Positions 1 to 12,300 of a stretch of 34,076 nucleotides of DNA are shown one piece after another (the stretch's first letter is position 1; the number at the start of each line of letters is the position of its first letter). Below the pieces are notes generated by a model, which had not been told where the DNA came from, ran no database searches, and saw only the letters and a program-made list of their open reading frames with translations. A program made the translations under genes and the position numbers. Source of the DNA: Gnomoniopsis sp. IMI 355080 (Eukaryota; Ascomycota; Sordariomycetes; Diaporthales; Gnomoniaceae); NCBI GenBank assembly GCA_027946555.1, contig JAPEVC010000309.1, positions 1-34,076 on the forward strand, written 5' to 3'.

Positions 1-462
1 CCCCAGGTCCACCACCCCTTCAGCCCCCCTTACCCTGCTGCTGCGTTCGGCCCTGCCACCACCATGCCCAGCTCGACCCCTGGTCCCGGTCCTCGCGGCC
101 CCCCTTCCCCACCGAACAACAACGCGAACACAAGCACAAACGGAACCACCTCGTACGATCCCATGTTTGGTGGTCTGCCTACTAACGCCTTCTCAAGTCC
201 CGCTGCATGGCACGGTGGCGGCAGCACGCCACGACCACCAAGCTCAGTACCAGCCGCAGGTTCCGCAGGTGCCCAGCAACAGCAGCAACAACTGGCACAC
301 AGTCCAGGTGGGATGAGCATGAGCGGTGGGAGCACGGGCACCGGGCCCGGCGAAGAAAAAGACCCGTTTCTCACGCTGCTCGAGCAGCTGGCCGACAGCG
401 AGCATGGAGTGAAGGGACCGGGGAGCGAATTCGACTTCTTCTTTGCAGGAAGTTCGCAGTGA
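1..462 (+). CDS. C-terminal fragment of a Pro/Gln/Ser/Gly-rich protein, possibly a fungal transcription factor
   Basis: The frame is open from base 1 and ends with TGA at 460-462, so this is the 3' end of a gene that starts outside the window. The visible 153 residues are low complexity: Pro/Asn/Thr/Ser-rich, with a run of six Gln at about residues 90-95, then a Gly/Ser/Met-rich patch. The last 35 residues change character: an acidic and hydrophobic helix-like segment (DPFLTLLEQLADSEHG) and a terminal DFFF patch. A disordered Pro/Gln region followed by an acidic-aromatic end resembles the C-terminal activation region of fungal Zn2Cys6 regulators, but no DNA-binding domain is in view, so that identity is inference. 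It could be any large regulator with a disordered tail. The gene is real with good confidence; the function is a weak guess. Confidence 0.6.
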   Translation, partial: PQVHHPFSPPYPAAAFGPATTMPSSTPGPGPRGPPSPPNNNANTSTNGTTSYDPMFGGLPTNAFSSPAAWHGGGSTPRPPSSVPAAGSAGAQQQQQQLAHSPGGMSMSGGSTGTGPGEEKDPFLTLLEQLADSEHGVKGPGSEFDFFFAGSSQ

Positions 463-1626
463 TGGAAATCCCGGGAATTTGTACGAATTTTAAGACGAAG
501 ATGAGACAGGAGGACAGGACTCTTCTATGATGACACGTCTGCGATACTTTCACTTCAATTGCTCTCTGGTCAGGTTCCGCATTTGACTTCGGAGACTGTA
601 TACTATCTTGACAACACGTGCTTGCGGAGGAGCGAGCGAAAAAGCACGACGTTTCTACATGGACTTTGGGACTTTGTCTGGGCGGGACTCGATGGAGTTT
701 GGGCAGGTCTTCCAGATCCACAGCACGCATGGGGTCGCGTCACGTCCTTGTACGTACGTTCACTCGCAGGTGTGCGATAGGTCCGTATACCCAGTATATA
801 CAGGTGTGTATGCATGTAGCTACAAGCGTCCTCCACTACTTGACCTGAATACAGCCATCCTGATCAGGCACACAATCGCATTACAATCAATCAAATACTT
901 ACCAACCACTGCATTACTTCTACACTTCAAAGGTGCCTGGGTGTCCGTGACGAAGGTCGCACACAATGGTACGTCTGACTTTGAGGTACTTACCAAGAAG
1001 ATCCCAGCTGCTTTTCCATATCTGCAGCACGGCGCGATGTCTTCCGAATGTGATGAGCCCCGAGAGTCGATATGCCGTCATCCCGGTATCCGCACGCAGC
1101 CCACGATGGAACAGGATCGGCTGTCGAGGTTGGAAGGAGAAAAATAAAATAAGATAAAATCAAGGGCGGTCAGCTCAGGGTTCTCGCGTGCCCTGCAGCC
1201 CCCAAAAGCCCTGTACCCCAGCTTTTAGAGCGGCTTCTCGCAACCAGGTTCTCCGTACCGAGAACCTTGCCGCACACACACACACATACACCTGGTTTGC
1301 CGATGTGACCCTGCCCCAGGGAAAGTCAAGTACAAGTAACTTGATGTGGGGATGCAACCTTGGCAAGACGTTAGCGGTAAAACACTGGGCACGAAGGGCG
1401 GCTCATGTACCGGTACCGTTGCGTGGTCGATCCCAGAGCAAACTGTTTGCTCATTGGCGCGCTTCAACAACACGTTTGGCAGCAAGGACGCTACGAGACG
1501 GGGTTCTCTCGATTTGGGGATGGGGCATGCTGAGACTTGTGTGCGTATTGCTGCGGGGGCAGATCCAGAAGGAGGCTAGTGATCCTCATGTATCAAAGTA
1601 GAGTAGAGCATCACCTGATCGCTAAT

Positions 1627-1662
1627 GCTTCTAGATTTGCATCTTCAGGGTGTTCTAGAAGC
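1627..1662. repeat. Inverted repeat with 9-bp arms
   Basis: GCTTCTAGA at 1627-1635 is the exact reverse complement of TCTAGAAGC at 1654-1662, separated by 18 nt. It could form a small hairpin or be a dimeric protein site. It lies more than 1 kb past the stop of the first gene, so a role as that gene's terminator is unlikely. Confidence 0.5.
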
Positions 1663-2302
1663 TAAAAGAGGGATAAAAACGTTGAGACAAATAATCACCC
1701 ACATACAGAATGGGCTGCGTGACGTGGTACTCGCCACGTTGCGACCTGCCCAACCTGGGCAAGAGACAAACTTTGAGTTTCGTGCAGATCGCTTGTCATG
1801 TTGATGCGTTTCTTGCATCACCTGCGTGTAGGCAGGAATCTAAACACGCAAGCGATGTATACACGGGTAAAAATAGAGAGGATTAGGTTGGAAGAAACAG
1901 ATGCATGACGATGCTGGCTCGACTTGAGACTGGACAGGAGACAAAGGCTAGCAAACGCCTGCCAAACATGACTCTCGGCCCGTTCATCATGCAAGTACCA
2001 CTACATACAAATCAGGCTGATAAGCTACTTTATTGGGCCCCCTTGTGCGGCTCTGCTTTGCGCATTCACAGTTCATCGGATGTCTTGGATATCGAGATTA
2101 CCCATGCTGGACTCGCATACATGGACCGCTTTGATGGAACCCCTTTTAAAATTAACACAACGGTCACCAAACTAGGGTTTGGCTAAAAAGAACGTCTTAT
2201 TTTCCTATTCCAGTTTCGCCCAACAGACTCCAGAGTGTGTCACTGTCATGTGAAAATATAGATGCGGTCTGAACTTGTGGCGCCGTCTCACAGATTCCCA
2301 GT

Positions 2303-2350
2303 CTTCATCATAGTGTGTCAAGGACCCTTCATCATAGTGTGTCAAGGACC
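2303..2350. repeat. Exact 24-nt tandem duplication (two copies)
   Basis: Bases 2303-2326 are repeated without a mismatch at 2327-2350; the unit contains CATAGTGTGTCAAGGACC. Two identical adjacent copies suggest a recent slippage or duplication event. No gene is evident around it. Confidence 0.85.
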
Positions 2351-2855
2351 ATGGAGGAAGCTACTGCTTCACTTCCAACCAGTTCGTCATTCTACCTGCT
2401 GCCCAGTACCACTGCAAATTCGTCAGTCAATGAATGGTCTATTGGCCTGGTGCATTGCCAAAATAGGCTTACTCTTAGATATGGTACAATATCTGCATGC
2501 ATCTACTGTCGTATCCGTCACTTCTGTGTTGGTTTGAAGCATGTACATACCATGGCAGCATTTATATAGACCCCTGGGGATAGTGTGACTTACTTTGACA
2601 TAGTTGTGATGACAGACGGTTGACAGACCGCAAGTCAAAAGGGATCTACCCGTCTGTCGAATAAATTTTCGGGGTTATTGAAACAAGCAAGATAATAGAG
2701 AGGCTTTTTGTTAACAAAACGTCAAGGGATCTCCCGTTGGCGGCGAAATCTCGGCTATGCCTGAATTGTGATTGAGGAAACGAGCAAGTTACATCTCTGT
2801 CATGGTCAGTAACGAATCGCAACATTGATACAGCCTAGATATACCATCAGTGTAA

Positions 2856-2889
2856 AGCGCCGAGATTTTCGTAGCGCCGAGACTTTCGT
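2856..2889. repeat. 17-nt tandem repeat, two copies plus a decayed partial third
   Basis: AGCGCCGAGATTTTCGT at 2856-2872 is followed by AGCGCCGAGACTTTCGT at 2873-2889, with one T/C difference, and then a partial copy (AGCTCCGAG) from 2890. It is non-coding by all appearances. Confidence 0.8.
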
Positions 2890-4140
2890 AGCTCCGAGTC
2901 TGGATCTAATGGGTGACCGACGGCAGTGTCTACCTGGGTAAGGTAGACATCCAACCTTGGACCAGCCCATGTGCATGAACGGGGAGGTTTTTGTATTTCT
3001 GTGCCATACTCAACAAGGATGAACCCAGGAAGGTGATCAGAGTCCCTGGGACTTACTATGTAAGATTCAATGGGTAACCGAGACTATAAGACTGCAAAAA
3101 AGCTCACATGTGGTTGACGCGCAGCTGTGTTCGGGCCTGGGCCGCCTGGCTGCTTGGAATGTAGTGTTCTGCAGTACGGACAATACATAATTTCGGATTT
3201 GCGGCTCGAGCAATTCTTGTAACTAGCATTTTAGCTTTTGTAATTCCCCGATGACACACAAGTCCCCGACGACACACAAGGTAGGATCTGACTGTAATGA
3301 GAATCTTGTGGGCTTGTCTCAGCTAGAAGGCTTCTAGGGTGCGTCGTATTTGTGCATCAGTCAGCGTCCAATTCTGTTGATCAGAAAGCTCATGTTCACG
3401 CTGTCCCCTATCTGTTCATTCGGCTGTTGTTACCAAATAGGTACCTCTTGACAACCTGGTCATCAGTCATTGACAAGGTGGGCACGAGGTGTGACACATG
3501 GGTACCTATAGTAGAAATGCCTACCTAGGTAGGTACTGCATAGAGGTTAAGTGACGTTAGACTGCAACTGTATTCTGTACAAGTGAGCAGAAGCTGGAAC
3601 CTTGTGGGCTTGATCTTAGTGAATCTCTTGAGGCCTGAACCATGAGTGTGATGAGATGCCTCTCGAGTTCGGACCTGTCTGCAGGCTCCCCCCGTAATGG
3701 CATGTGAGTAATTCCTCTCATAGATGTACCCAATACTTCAAGACTCTCCCGGTGTCTACCTTGGAAGGCTTCGGTTGTGCAGCCCAAGAACATTTTTGTA
3801 CACTGAAACTTGGACACAGAAACTCCTAGTATTGTGTTTGGAGATTGGACTGTCTCCACCCTATCTAAAATACGCATATTTGATCAGAAGTGCATATGGA
3901 AAGGCTTCAGCGTCTCGTCTTTCCGAGGTAGAATATGACAACGATGCACCATCCCATGGCCTCGCTGTATTGGTTTGAAGAAATCTGTAATTGTAACAAG
4001 AGGAGAGGAAGCTTCCCTCGAGATTATAGTAAGCTTCATTCGATCGATGGTTATCAAATATCCATAGCTTGGTAGCCATACTGTTTTATCTGATCCGGTC
4101 GCCCTTGCACACGTGCCCAGGTGACACCAGACGCTGGCGT

Positions 4141-4173
4141 ACCTACCTACCTACCTACCTAGGTAGGTAGGTA
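4141..4173. repeat. ACCT/AGGT tetranucleotide palindrome
   Basis: Five ACCT units (4141-4160) are followed directly by three AGGT units (4161-4172). Bases 4148-4173 form a perfect spacer-free palindrome with 13-bp arms. Shorter relatives built around CCTAGG occur in many of the other intergenic regions of the window. It lies about 140 bases beyond the stop codon of the PAN-domain gene. Confidence 0.9.
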
Positions 4174-4316
4174 CGTGACATCAAGCACGTACCTATGGGG
4201 GTACTTCTAACTGATCTGTGTATTATAATTTGATGTTTCCTTCTTCCCTTGATTTACCCAGGTAGTTATTTGAGGGATCTTCCATGTGCTGCTCAACCAT
4301 ATCCATTTCACCATTC

Positions 4317-6024
4317 TCAGAGGGGGTAACGGCATCCGTAAGCTTCTTCTGCTGTATATGTCATCAATAGACAAACCGCAGCGCCCTGTGTACTTGTGGA
4401 TGGTGCAGGGCAATTTGAGCCGGTGATGCAGGCATAATTGGCTGGGCAGTCACTGTCCGAGGTACAAGCGGAGGCGCCGTAACAAGTACCGCAACTATTG
4501 CAGTAGGCGTGGCCATCTATGTCAGCTTGGCATACCGAGTTCGGGTTGACAGCAGTGACTCCGTTGAGCGTTGCAGATGCACCGCAATTGGTAAAAGTAG
4601 CGACAGTGGCATTAGAGCCGTTATGGTAAGGTATGGTGCCGCCTTGACACTGTGCGAGGAAACAACCACGTGAGCCATGGATCGGTACAATATACAAGTT
4701 TGATTTGCTGAGAAGTAGGGGAGAAAATGTTGGAAATCTGACAAATGCTTCAAGAGGGACTTACAACAGGGAATATGGTAGAAGGAAGAGGGCTTGCTGA
4801 AGTCGAACTCGACGACGACCACGACGCCAGCGACAGCGACGACGACAGCGACAGCGACGACGACGCAGCCGACGACAACGCCGCGGACGACGTAGTGGTG
4901 GGCATCGGTGGGCAGCCGCCACCTCGAAGGAAGAAGTTAAAGGTGCTGTTTTGCGAATACATGTCGTAACCGATGATTGTGTGGTTATACAGAATACAGA
5001 TGGGAGTGGTCGTATCGATGGCGAAACTCAGACAGGATGGACTGTTGTCACATAAAGCCTCGCAGTCACCAATTGTGGTATCGGTGTAATAGCCCATGTT
5101 ACCAAGCCCGTCATCGTATCCACGGAAATAGCAGGCCGGTATTGTAGGTGAAGTCCTTGCGCTACTCGTTACCGAGGGACTTGAGGCCTGGACAGACGAG
5201 CTGATGGTGGAGTCTGTGATTGGTATGGATGTCGAAGTCAACACTAAAATGCTCGGAGTTGTGTTTATCGATTCAGTCGAAGACAGTGACAACGGGCTGC
5301 CTGGTGATAAGGAGCCAACTGATGAAGGAGAGGCCTGGCTAGCTGTGTGAAGTCCGCCTGTGGGCAACACATCGTCAGGCGTCCCGACAGTGGGCGGTGT
5401 TTGCGAACTTGAATCACTCGTGCGAAGCTCACCCGACGAGGTTGCTATAGGAGTGATCATTGATCCAGATGCAGACGAGAGTGAGTTGATAGGCGTCGAC
5501 GCGCTTGAGCTTTTGATGAATGTTTCAAACGTGCGTGATGGAACGAGATACGATATGTGCGAGTACAAAGCGCACGCCCCACTGGTGAGCTGGAATGCGG
5601 CACCGACACAGACTTCGTCCTTAGAACACGCATCGACGCACTCCTTCTGAGTTGGCAAATTCCTTTTCTTGAGACTTTTCTCAACTACGCTCCCCGGGCC
5701 AGGACGCTGTCCGCAGAAATCATCGTATCCTGGAAGATCTGTAGCACAGTTCAGGGGCGTTTGGGATGGAGACACAATTGTTGTGTGACGGGAGGCTCCG
5801 CTAAGAGCAATAGGTAGGCTTTGGGTTGCGATGTTGGAGCCCCTGCTTAGATCTGTCTGTAGGCCTGGGATCCCGACATCATTGGCGTTGGTGTCTTTCG
5901 TGAATGAGTATGAAAGCTGAGTGATTTGTCCAATCATTCTGGTAGTAACCTCGCATTGCTCTTGTGGTTGTGCTCGCCCTTGCGAAACCCAGGATGCCAA
6001 CAGGAGAACTGTAAATGAACGCAT
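4317..6024 (-). CDS. Secreted Ser/Thr-rich protein with two PAN/Apple-like modules and a Cys-rich C-terminus
   Basis: I read two exons on the minus strand, 6024-4765 and 4649-4317, joined in phase 0 across a 115-nt intron (donor GTAAGT, acceptor CACAG); the product is 530 residues. The ATG at 6024 is chosen because it opens a clear signal peptide (hydrophobic core LLLASWV, then an Ala-Gln end near residue 19). Two Cys-containing modules, about residues 93-170 and 298-370, share the PAN/Apple pattern of spaced Cys with CxxxC and a YxHxI-like strand (ALYSH, ILYNH). Each is followed by a long Ser/Thr-rich low-complexity stretch likely to be O-glycosylated. Exon 2 adds a separate Cys-rich end with CNSCGTC and CTSDSDCPANYAC. 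PAN modules bind carbohydrate or protein, so a wall or extracellular adhesin-like role is likely; the exact ligand is unknown. No GPI-anchor-like hydrophobic tail is seen. Confidence 0.8.
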
Positions 6025-6102
6025 GTTGCCGAAGGTGAGTTTCGCGAGGTATTCTTGAATCTTGGGAAACGACAGACTGAGGCTGATCAAATCTCACCTG
6101 CT

Positions 6103-6110
6103 CTATATAT
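6103..6110 (-). promoter_or_regulatory. Candidate TATA element of the PAN-domain gene
   Basis: The minus strand reads ATATATAG about 80 bases upstream of the chosen ATG at 6024, a sensible position for a TATA box with a short leader. Based on motif and position only; a possible donor (GTAAGT) further upstream near 6160 would instead suggest a 5' leader intron. Confidence 0.3.
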
Positions 6111-9100
6111 CGAACCTTGTACTCCCTTTTGAAAGCGGCAGACAAAGTTGCGAGAAGGACTTACGGGAATGTTGTCTCAATAAGAGCTGGTCAACAGACG
6201 CCAGCATTCCAAATGCATAGAAAGTCCGGAATAAAGTCATGGAATGATATTTGAACATCACAAAAGTTCTTCTTGATCCAAGCAGTCGGAAGAGACCATT
6301 CGGAAGCTGCCATTACTTCCGTCTAAACTGAGGTGGAAGGCTGTGGTGGCGCCGGCTGCATGCCTGACAGACACAGCAATATCTCGGGGCTATTGAACAT
6401 TGAAGTCTGTACATGCTTTCCTGAAAAGGCTACCGTTGATTAATCTGCTGGATTTGTATATGTTGCCAGGGCTATAGTGCCTCTAGAGTCAATAACCAGA
6501 TACTTGATATCTGTTGGGTGTCTGCTTCGAACTCAGTCAGATTGGTGTGGTCTCCATATCACCTACTTTTATGCCGGAGAAAAGTAGACCTTGGAATGAT
6601 AGGGATCTGGATAGAGGAAAGATTACTTACAATACATCAAGAGAGTCAAATTGGTCGACATTGGCATGAAGACCAGTAGTCATGCCTCCAAGCTTTATCA
6701 GTTTCGTTGACACCTTTCTTGAAGAAATTTCTGCGCCCTCAACAAACAACGTCCACGGAATACATAACAACATACCAGATATATAATCTATCTCATGCTA
6801 TATCAACGTCTTGCTTTGATATCATGGCCCTTGAATTTTGCAACTGCAATTCCAGGAAAAAGACCAACTTGGAAAACTAAGGCCGTCCCTCGCCTTACTT
6901 TCGGATGTGTCCATGAGTTCTTTCCTTCCTTGCTGTGACTAAAATTTTACAATCATCACTGATTGCAATTCAAGAAATGCGAGCAAAGAGAAGGAAACAT
7001 TTTGGTAAGCTTGTAAGAATGCGAAGACTCATGATCATCCAAGGATTCGAAATTGCTCATGAGTCTTGTCCACACTAAGCTTCCCTGTATTAACGAGGCC
7101 GCATTTGGTGGCGCGACCCTCATGCTCAGTCTTTTGCACCGTGTCACGAAGTGGGGACTTTGGAAGACAAGTAAGTCTTTCCGACGGATGACATGAACTG
7201 ACCCGTGCCAGACGCCGTCAGACGCCCTTGTCTTACACAGGCTCTCTGAGGCTGATCACTCCCGCTCTTCGCCCGTGTGAGCTGCATACCTCACAGCCGC
7301 AAATCAGCCCACGATCAGAATTGAGAAGGCTTGTAGGGTGCATATTTATTTTATTGAATCTATCTGAAATCTTCAAGACTTCGGGCTTGGTCTGTTGAAT
7401 GTAAAAACATTGAGTAGATACCTTTGGACTCCGGCTCCCCGCCTGGTGAGGTCGACCCAGCCTCGTTCTACGCGAAGGCCTCGAAAGCTGGTAAACGTCC
7501 CGCTAGAGACGGGAGGAGTATCCCGTGCTGATTCACCATAATCACAGGCAGTGATCCAATCTCCTTAAAAGGACCGAAAGGACCCACTAACATGTTAAAG
7601 CACCGTTCAAGTTGGAAGCTTGACCCATACCTAGGTATGGTATCAGTGGGCGCATTGATAGATGCGTTCAGAACGGCGCATGCTCTCTAGCCAGTAAATC
7701 AGAGCCCCAAACGCGCCTCTTATACCTAGGCGGAACAAATGAAAACGGTACCAAGCTCGTGTTTACACCGAGATCTCTTTGCCAGACACCTGTGGACTTG
7801 CCGCTCTCGGCGTTGTGCAGCTCGATGTTTGGATATAGAGTACCAAATGAGTGGTTTGAGACGCTTCTAAAATCAAATATCTAGCAATACGCTTTGGGAA
7901 GTTCCTCAGGCTTCAGATAGCCTAGACTCTTCTGAATGCTGTGGACGGTACAAGACAACTCGGTTGAGCTTCTCTGGCGTGTGCATCCTGCAGCGCCCGC
8001 GTATAGACAACATGGGGCGCATAACACGACTGGAAGAGAACTTGCTCTCGCATGAGCTAGGTCTCGAACTGCGTACACGCGTTCATGAATATTGTGGCGG
8101 CTGATGCACCTAGCTCTCAACACGGGTTACTGTATGCGTGGCCATTCCTGTGCCGCAGGATCGGATTGGCGGCACCCGCAGTCTCTCCACGTGAGCTCAA
8201 TGGGTCAGGGGAGGGGGGGCTGCGATGAAAATGGACGATTAGGACGCCTTGATGAAGTATCAATTTGTCAATGGTCCAAGCAGGAGCGTCGAGTAGCTGG
8301 CGCGGGCAATGGAAGTTACGACCGAGATGTTAGTCCACAAAGGGCTACATAGGCCGTCGGGCTACCTAGGTAGCTCAGACCTTGATAGATAGCAAACCTG
8401 CATTTGAAAAATATCACAGAATATCGTGGTCTCGTCTCACTGTTTCACTGGCACTTATAGTAGCACATGCAAGCACGCTTCTGAACGCCAATCACCAGTT
8501 GTACACACCTAGGTAATGACTCTCTTGACCGTCAGAGAGATACATATTACTGGGGGAGCCCAAGTTCAGTATACGATTGCTGTATTCGAGAAGGGCGAAT
8601 GACACCTCTTTTCCAGGATCTCCTATGCCAATAATGATTCCATTCTCTGAATGAGGCTGCAGAGGCGACCGATTAAGAGATGGAGAAAATATACCGAATT
8701 TGATTGAGCGCTCCAGACTAGAGGGACCTGCTTCCAGACAGGAGATAGACCGAAGGCAAAACACAGCAATACTGTAGTCTTTGGCCCCAGTAGACGGCAA
8801 TATCCCATACCTAGGTAGCGAGCCATCTTCGTCGCACTACAGCTACAGCTCAAGAGTGACCGCGGGAGTCAAAATCTTCGATAAGTCGTTTCGGCCTCAC
8901 GCATGCAACTAAGTATACAGGCGAGAAGCCGACTGGCTGGCTTACGACGGGTTCTAATCTGATATCGACACCTGACGGCTGTCAAAGACGTGGCCAACAT
9001 ACAGCTGAATAAGACCACTGCGAAGCGGGCTTGTCACACTCCGATTCACAATTGGAAGATCGCAACGAAACTCATCCACACGGCCACCAGATTCACTTTG

Positions 9101-9378
9101 GAGGCTCATTGTTTGGAAGCCTCGACCACTGTGGTTCAACGGCGGCTGCTGCTGCCTAATAATAGGTGGGTCGAGTACTTATTGCGCGCCGGGTACGACA
9201 TGGAACTTAGAAAAGGCCTCGGGGCCTGGCCGAGTGACTCAATTACAAGTGCTGTGCCGCTCCCTTAAGGTTCATCTACTTCTATAAGATCATAAAAGTA
9301 TAGTCTCCGTGCCTGTATTTTGGTGAGATAATTCAGACTTCGTTATCTCCACAAGGTGAAATTGCCTACAAGACAATC
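6111..9378. other. Gene-poor intergenic region between divergent genes
   Basis: About 3.3 kb separates the start of the PAN-domain gene from the start of the next gene on the plus strand. The open frames are short, lack recognisable domains and cannot be linked through good splice sites. The interval contains several copies of the CCTAGG-centred short palindrome (near 7628, 7724, 8364, 8506 and 8808). I see no transposon ends, tRNA or coding remnant I could name. Confidence 0.45.
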
Positions 9379-12300
9379 ATGATAACCCTCAATTTCTCCC
9401 GCATCCCAGATCTCGGACCGGTTAGGGAGAAGCAAGTCCGTCCTAAGGGAAATGAGATTCGGATGCTGAACTATTTGAACGAACTTCGAGACGACGGACA
9501 CGATGAAACTGACATTTGTCAAGCACTCACAGAAGCTGTTGAGCAGGAACGCCTACAGCCATATGTTTTGAGGTGCGATTGGGTTCCCCCCCTCACCCAC
9601 CAATTTGATTTGCCTACCACTAACTGGCTTTCAGTGTTTTCCTCCCATGGTGCAAGGAAGCTCACCGTGTGTTGAGGTTATGCATCGCCTGCGGGTTCAA
9701 CTCAACCATCCGCTCCGCCGCCATCAAGGACCTCGGCAGACGCATCAAGAAGCCCAACAAGCCAGGCAACAGCGCGTCACTCAGCCATTTCTTGGGCGAT
9801 ACTCAGTCTCTTCTTGAACTGTTTGCCCAAAGTTCCGTTGCAGACGTCAAGCACCTATGCGTCGCCATTAGCAATAGCGGTCGCCACGGAGCCCAACGGC
9901 AAGCCGCCTTCTATGAGCGGCAACAGGCTGTGGAGAGGCTCCTGCGAGCCCTGCTGCCAGCTGTCTACCCGACAGAGCCGGTGAGTTGCCGTGACAAGCG
10001 CCCTCTCCAGCATCTCTACGCCATTATGCTCCCAGCGTGCTCCGCCAAGTTCGTCGAGGCTGTACTCGACGCTCGCGACCAATCGAACCCGCTGTTTCGA
10101 TGGCGGTCCGTCCGCCATCTAATGCGCAGTCATCGTTCCCTATTTAGAAAGCGGGCTGAGGAACATCTTCTCGGCCTCACCTCCAAAGTCGACCCAGGGG
10201 TACATCGTTACATACGCACTTTCCTCGAACAAGACAAAACTTTCGCCCTGTCCGTCCTGCGCGAGCGAGCAGACGGTACGATTACAGACCAGCGATGGGG
10301 CCCACATTCTGAAGTGGAAGTCGCGCTATCCCTAGTCCAGCGCTTGGTGAAGCGAAGACACGAGAGCAAGAAGAACGTGGCCGCGTACATCTGCGCCCTC
10401 GTCGAGCTCGGCCTGGACAGACTCGATAAGAAGTCTAAAACCAACAAGTCTAAAGAGACGCGTAGCAACGCTCCCAGCCATGCCGCCGTTGAGCTCTGGG
10501 CATTCGCGCTACGCGGATGGAGAAAATGGCCTGCGATGTTCGAGTCCGCTCTCATCCTGGGATTGAAATTGGGCCTAGGGACCTCCCCGGACACCGTGCC
10601 GCGCGACTACCTGAGTGCTGCGACGAGATCAGGCTTCCCCGCGGGACGGAGACCAAGGCTGCTGCAGTTGTATTGTCGTCACTTCGGCAAGGACGGCTTT
10701 GACATTTTCGCGGAAAATGCTGACTTTTCGGGCCTCGCCAAAACGCTCTGGCCATTCGAGGTCTTCACTCACCTCGACGTTGAGCAGAGCACGCGAATGC
10801 TGAAGAAGCTAGAAGTCGTCAACCAGGAATACAACTTTCTGCTAGCGCCCTATGAAGGAGGCGCCTCTATATTTGGCTGTCTTGAGGCGCCAGGACAGAA
10901 GAACTTCAACGTGGATCTCCTCCTCACATACCTCCGACGCGATGATCCCCATGAGTGCCAGCGAGCAAGAGATGCAGTTGATGGGTTGCGCAAGAAGGCT
11001 TCTACCGCCAGGGAGCAAGTCGATAGAGCCTCGTTCGCAGAGGCGGCGTCCGTGTACGCAATAGCGACTGGTGACCTAGACTTGTACGGTGAAACAGTCC
11101 TTTGGCAGCAGCGGTTTGTACGAGACCCCTTGACGATGCGCAAGATTCTGGGTCGCCGTGTTGTGCTCAGTGTTGAGGGAATCGAAATACTGTCAGCCCT
11201 GCAAAACCCACAAGGCTCGCGCTCGGAGATGTCGCCTTCGAGGGTACACAAGGCAGACGAAATCCTGAAGACATTTTACGAGACATACCGTTTAGCGAAA
11301 CGGGAACCCTCCTTCCAGCCGTCCGATTGGGTCTATGTCAAGTCGCTGGCCGGTGCAGTTTACACGAAGCGAGTTCAACATCTACGTAGCTTTTTTGATG
11401 CTGAGAAGAATGCCATCGTGTGGAGGGGATTCTTGGAAGCCACCCAATGGATGGACATCGAATTTCTAAACAACATCCACGGCCCAGTCACGGATTTCCT
11501 TAGATCATTGGGCCCTGCACTTCTCGCAAGCGCAACGCAAGACCTGCTTCGCGCTGGCGCAGAGAGACGCAAGGAACAAAATCGCACACCAGAGGACGAC
11601 CTGCTGGAGAGAATGTCTTACGAAGCCTTGAGATGCCTTGCGAAGAGCAACACACCGGGTCTGGCATCGAATCTGGTGGTACAAACAATCATGGACCGAC
11701 CGGACGCGAGCTCCTGGCACAGACAGCTTCTCTCCGCGGGCTTTCTCAAGCGCCTCCGCGCAAAGGAGGCGCATGACGTCCTCATCAACCTAGCCAAAAC
11801 AATCAGCGATAAGCTGGAAGAGCAGTCGTACGTACAGGTCGGAGTGGAAACCGAGCCAGCAAAGCATGCGCCGCCGAAATCCCTGGTCAAGGTGACGACA
11901 GTGAAGTACCTCGCGCAGCTGCTCAATAATGCTGACTTTGTCCCCAACGAAACCGCGGTCGAAGTACTGGTGGAGCTGTTCAAGAATGCACAGCACCGGG
12001 ACATCCGTCTGGCGGCACTAGAGAGTCTGTTGGGCTTGCTGGATCGTCTTTGTACTGAATCGAAGGCGGAATGGGCGGACAACCCGACTATCGAGACCAT
12101 CATGGCCGCGCTGGAGACGATGGTGCCGGTGGTAGGAAGCATCAACGAAAACCGGCCGCCACGGGACGAAGATTGGTTTCGGGCGGAGACCACTGGCGTC
12201 TTGCCTGAAGTTACTGATTCCCCATTGCCGCCGCTGATGGACGGTCTATTGTCTGCTTCGGTAGGGAGGAGGTATCAAGGACTCAAGGTCATGCAGACCG

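Larger units (their letters stand above)
463..4316. other. Gene-poor intergenic region with small repeats
   Basis: I find no reading frame here with a convincing protein-like composition or a consistent set of splice sites. The longest open frame (608-1147, +) mixes low-complexity and random-looking sequence and starts within the likely 3' region of the preceding gene. The stretch holds a 9-bp-arm inverted repeat at 1627-1662, an exact 24-nt tandem duplication at 2303-2350, a 17-nt tandem repeat at 2856-2889, another imperfect repeat near 3245-3281, and ACCT/AGGT palindromes near 3520-3536 and 4141-4173. These are listed separately where they deserve it. Confidence 0.5.

Noticed and set aside
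608..1147. A 179-codon open frame on the plus strand after the first gene
   Set aside because: No domain, random-looking composition, and it lies in the expected 3' region of the first gene; overlapping open frames exist on both strands.
3557..3877. A 106-codon minus-strand frame in the gene-poor region
   Set aside because: No start context, domain or splice partner; composition looks random.
4141..4173. ACCT/AGGT repeats as a CRISPR array or telomere-like sequence
   Set aside because: The units are 4 nt without spacers, in a eukaryotic genome, and do not match telomere repeats.
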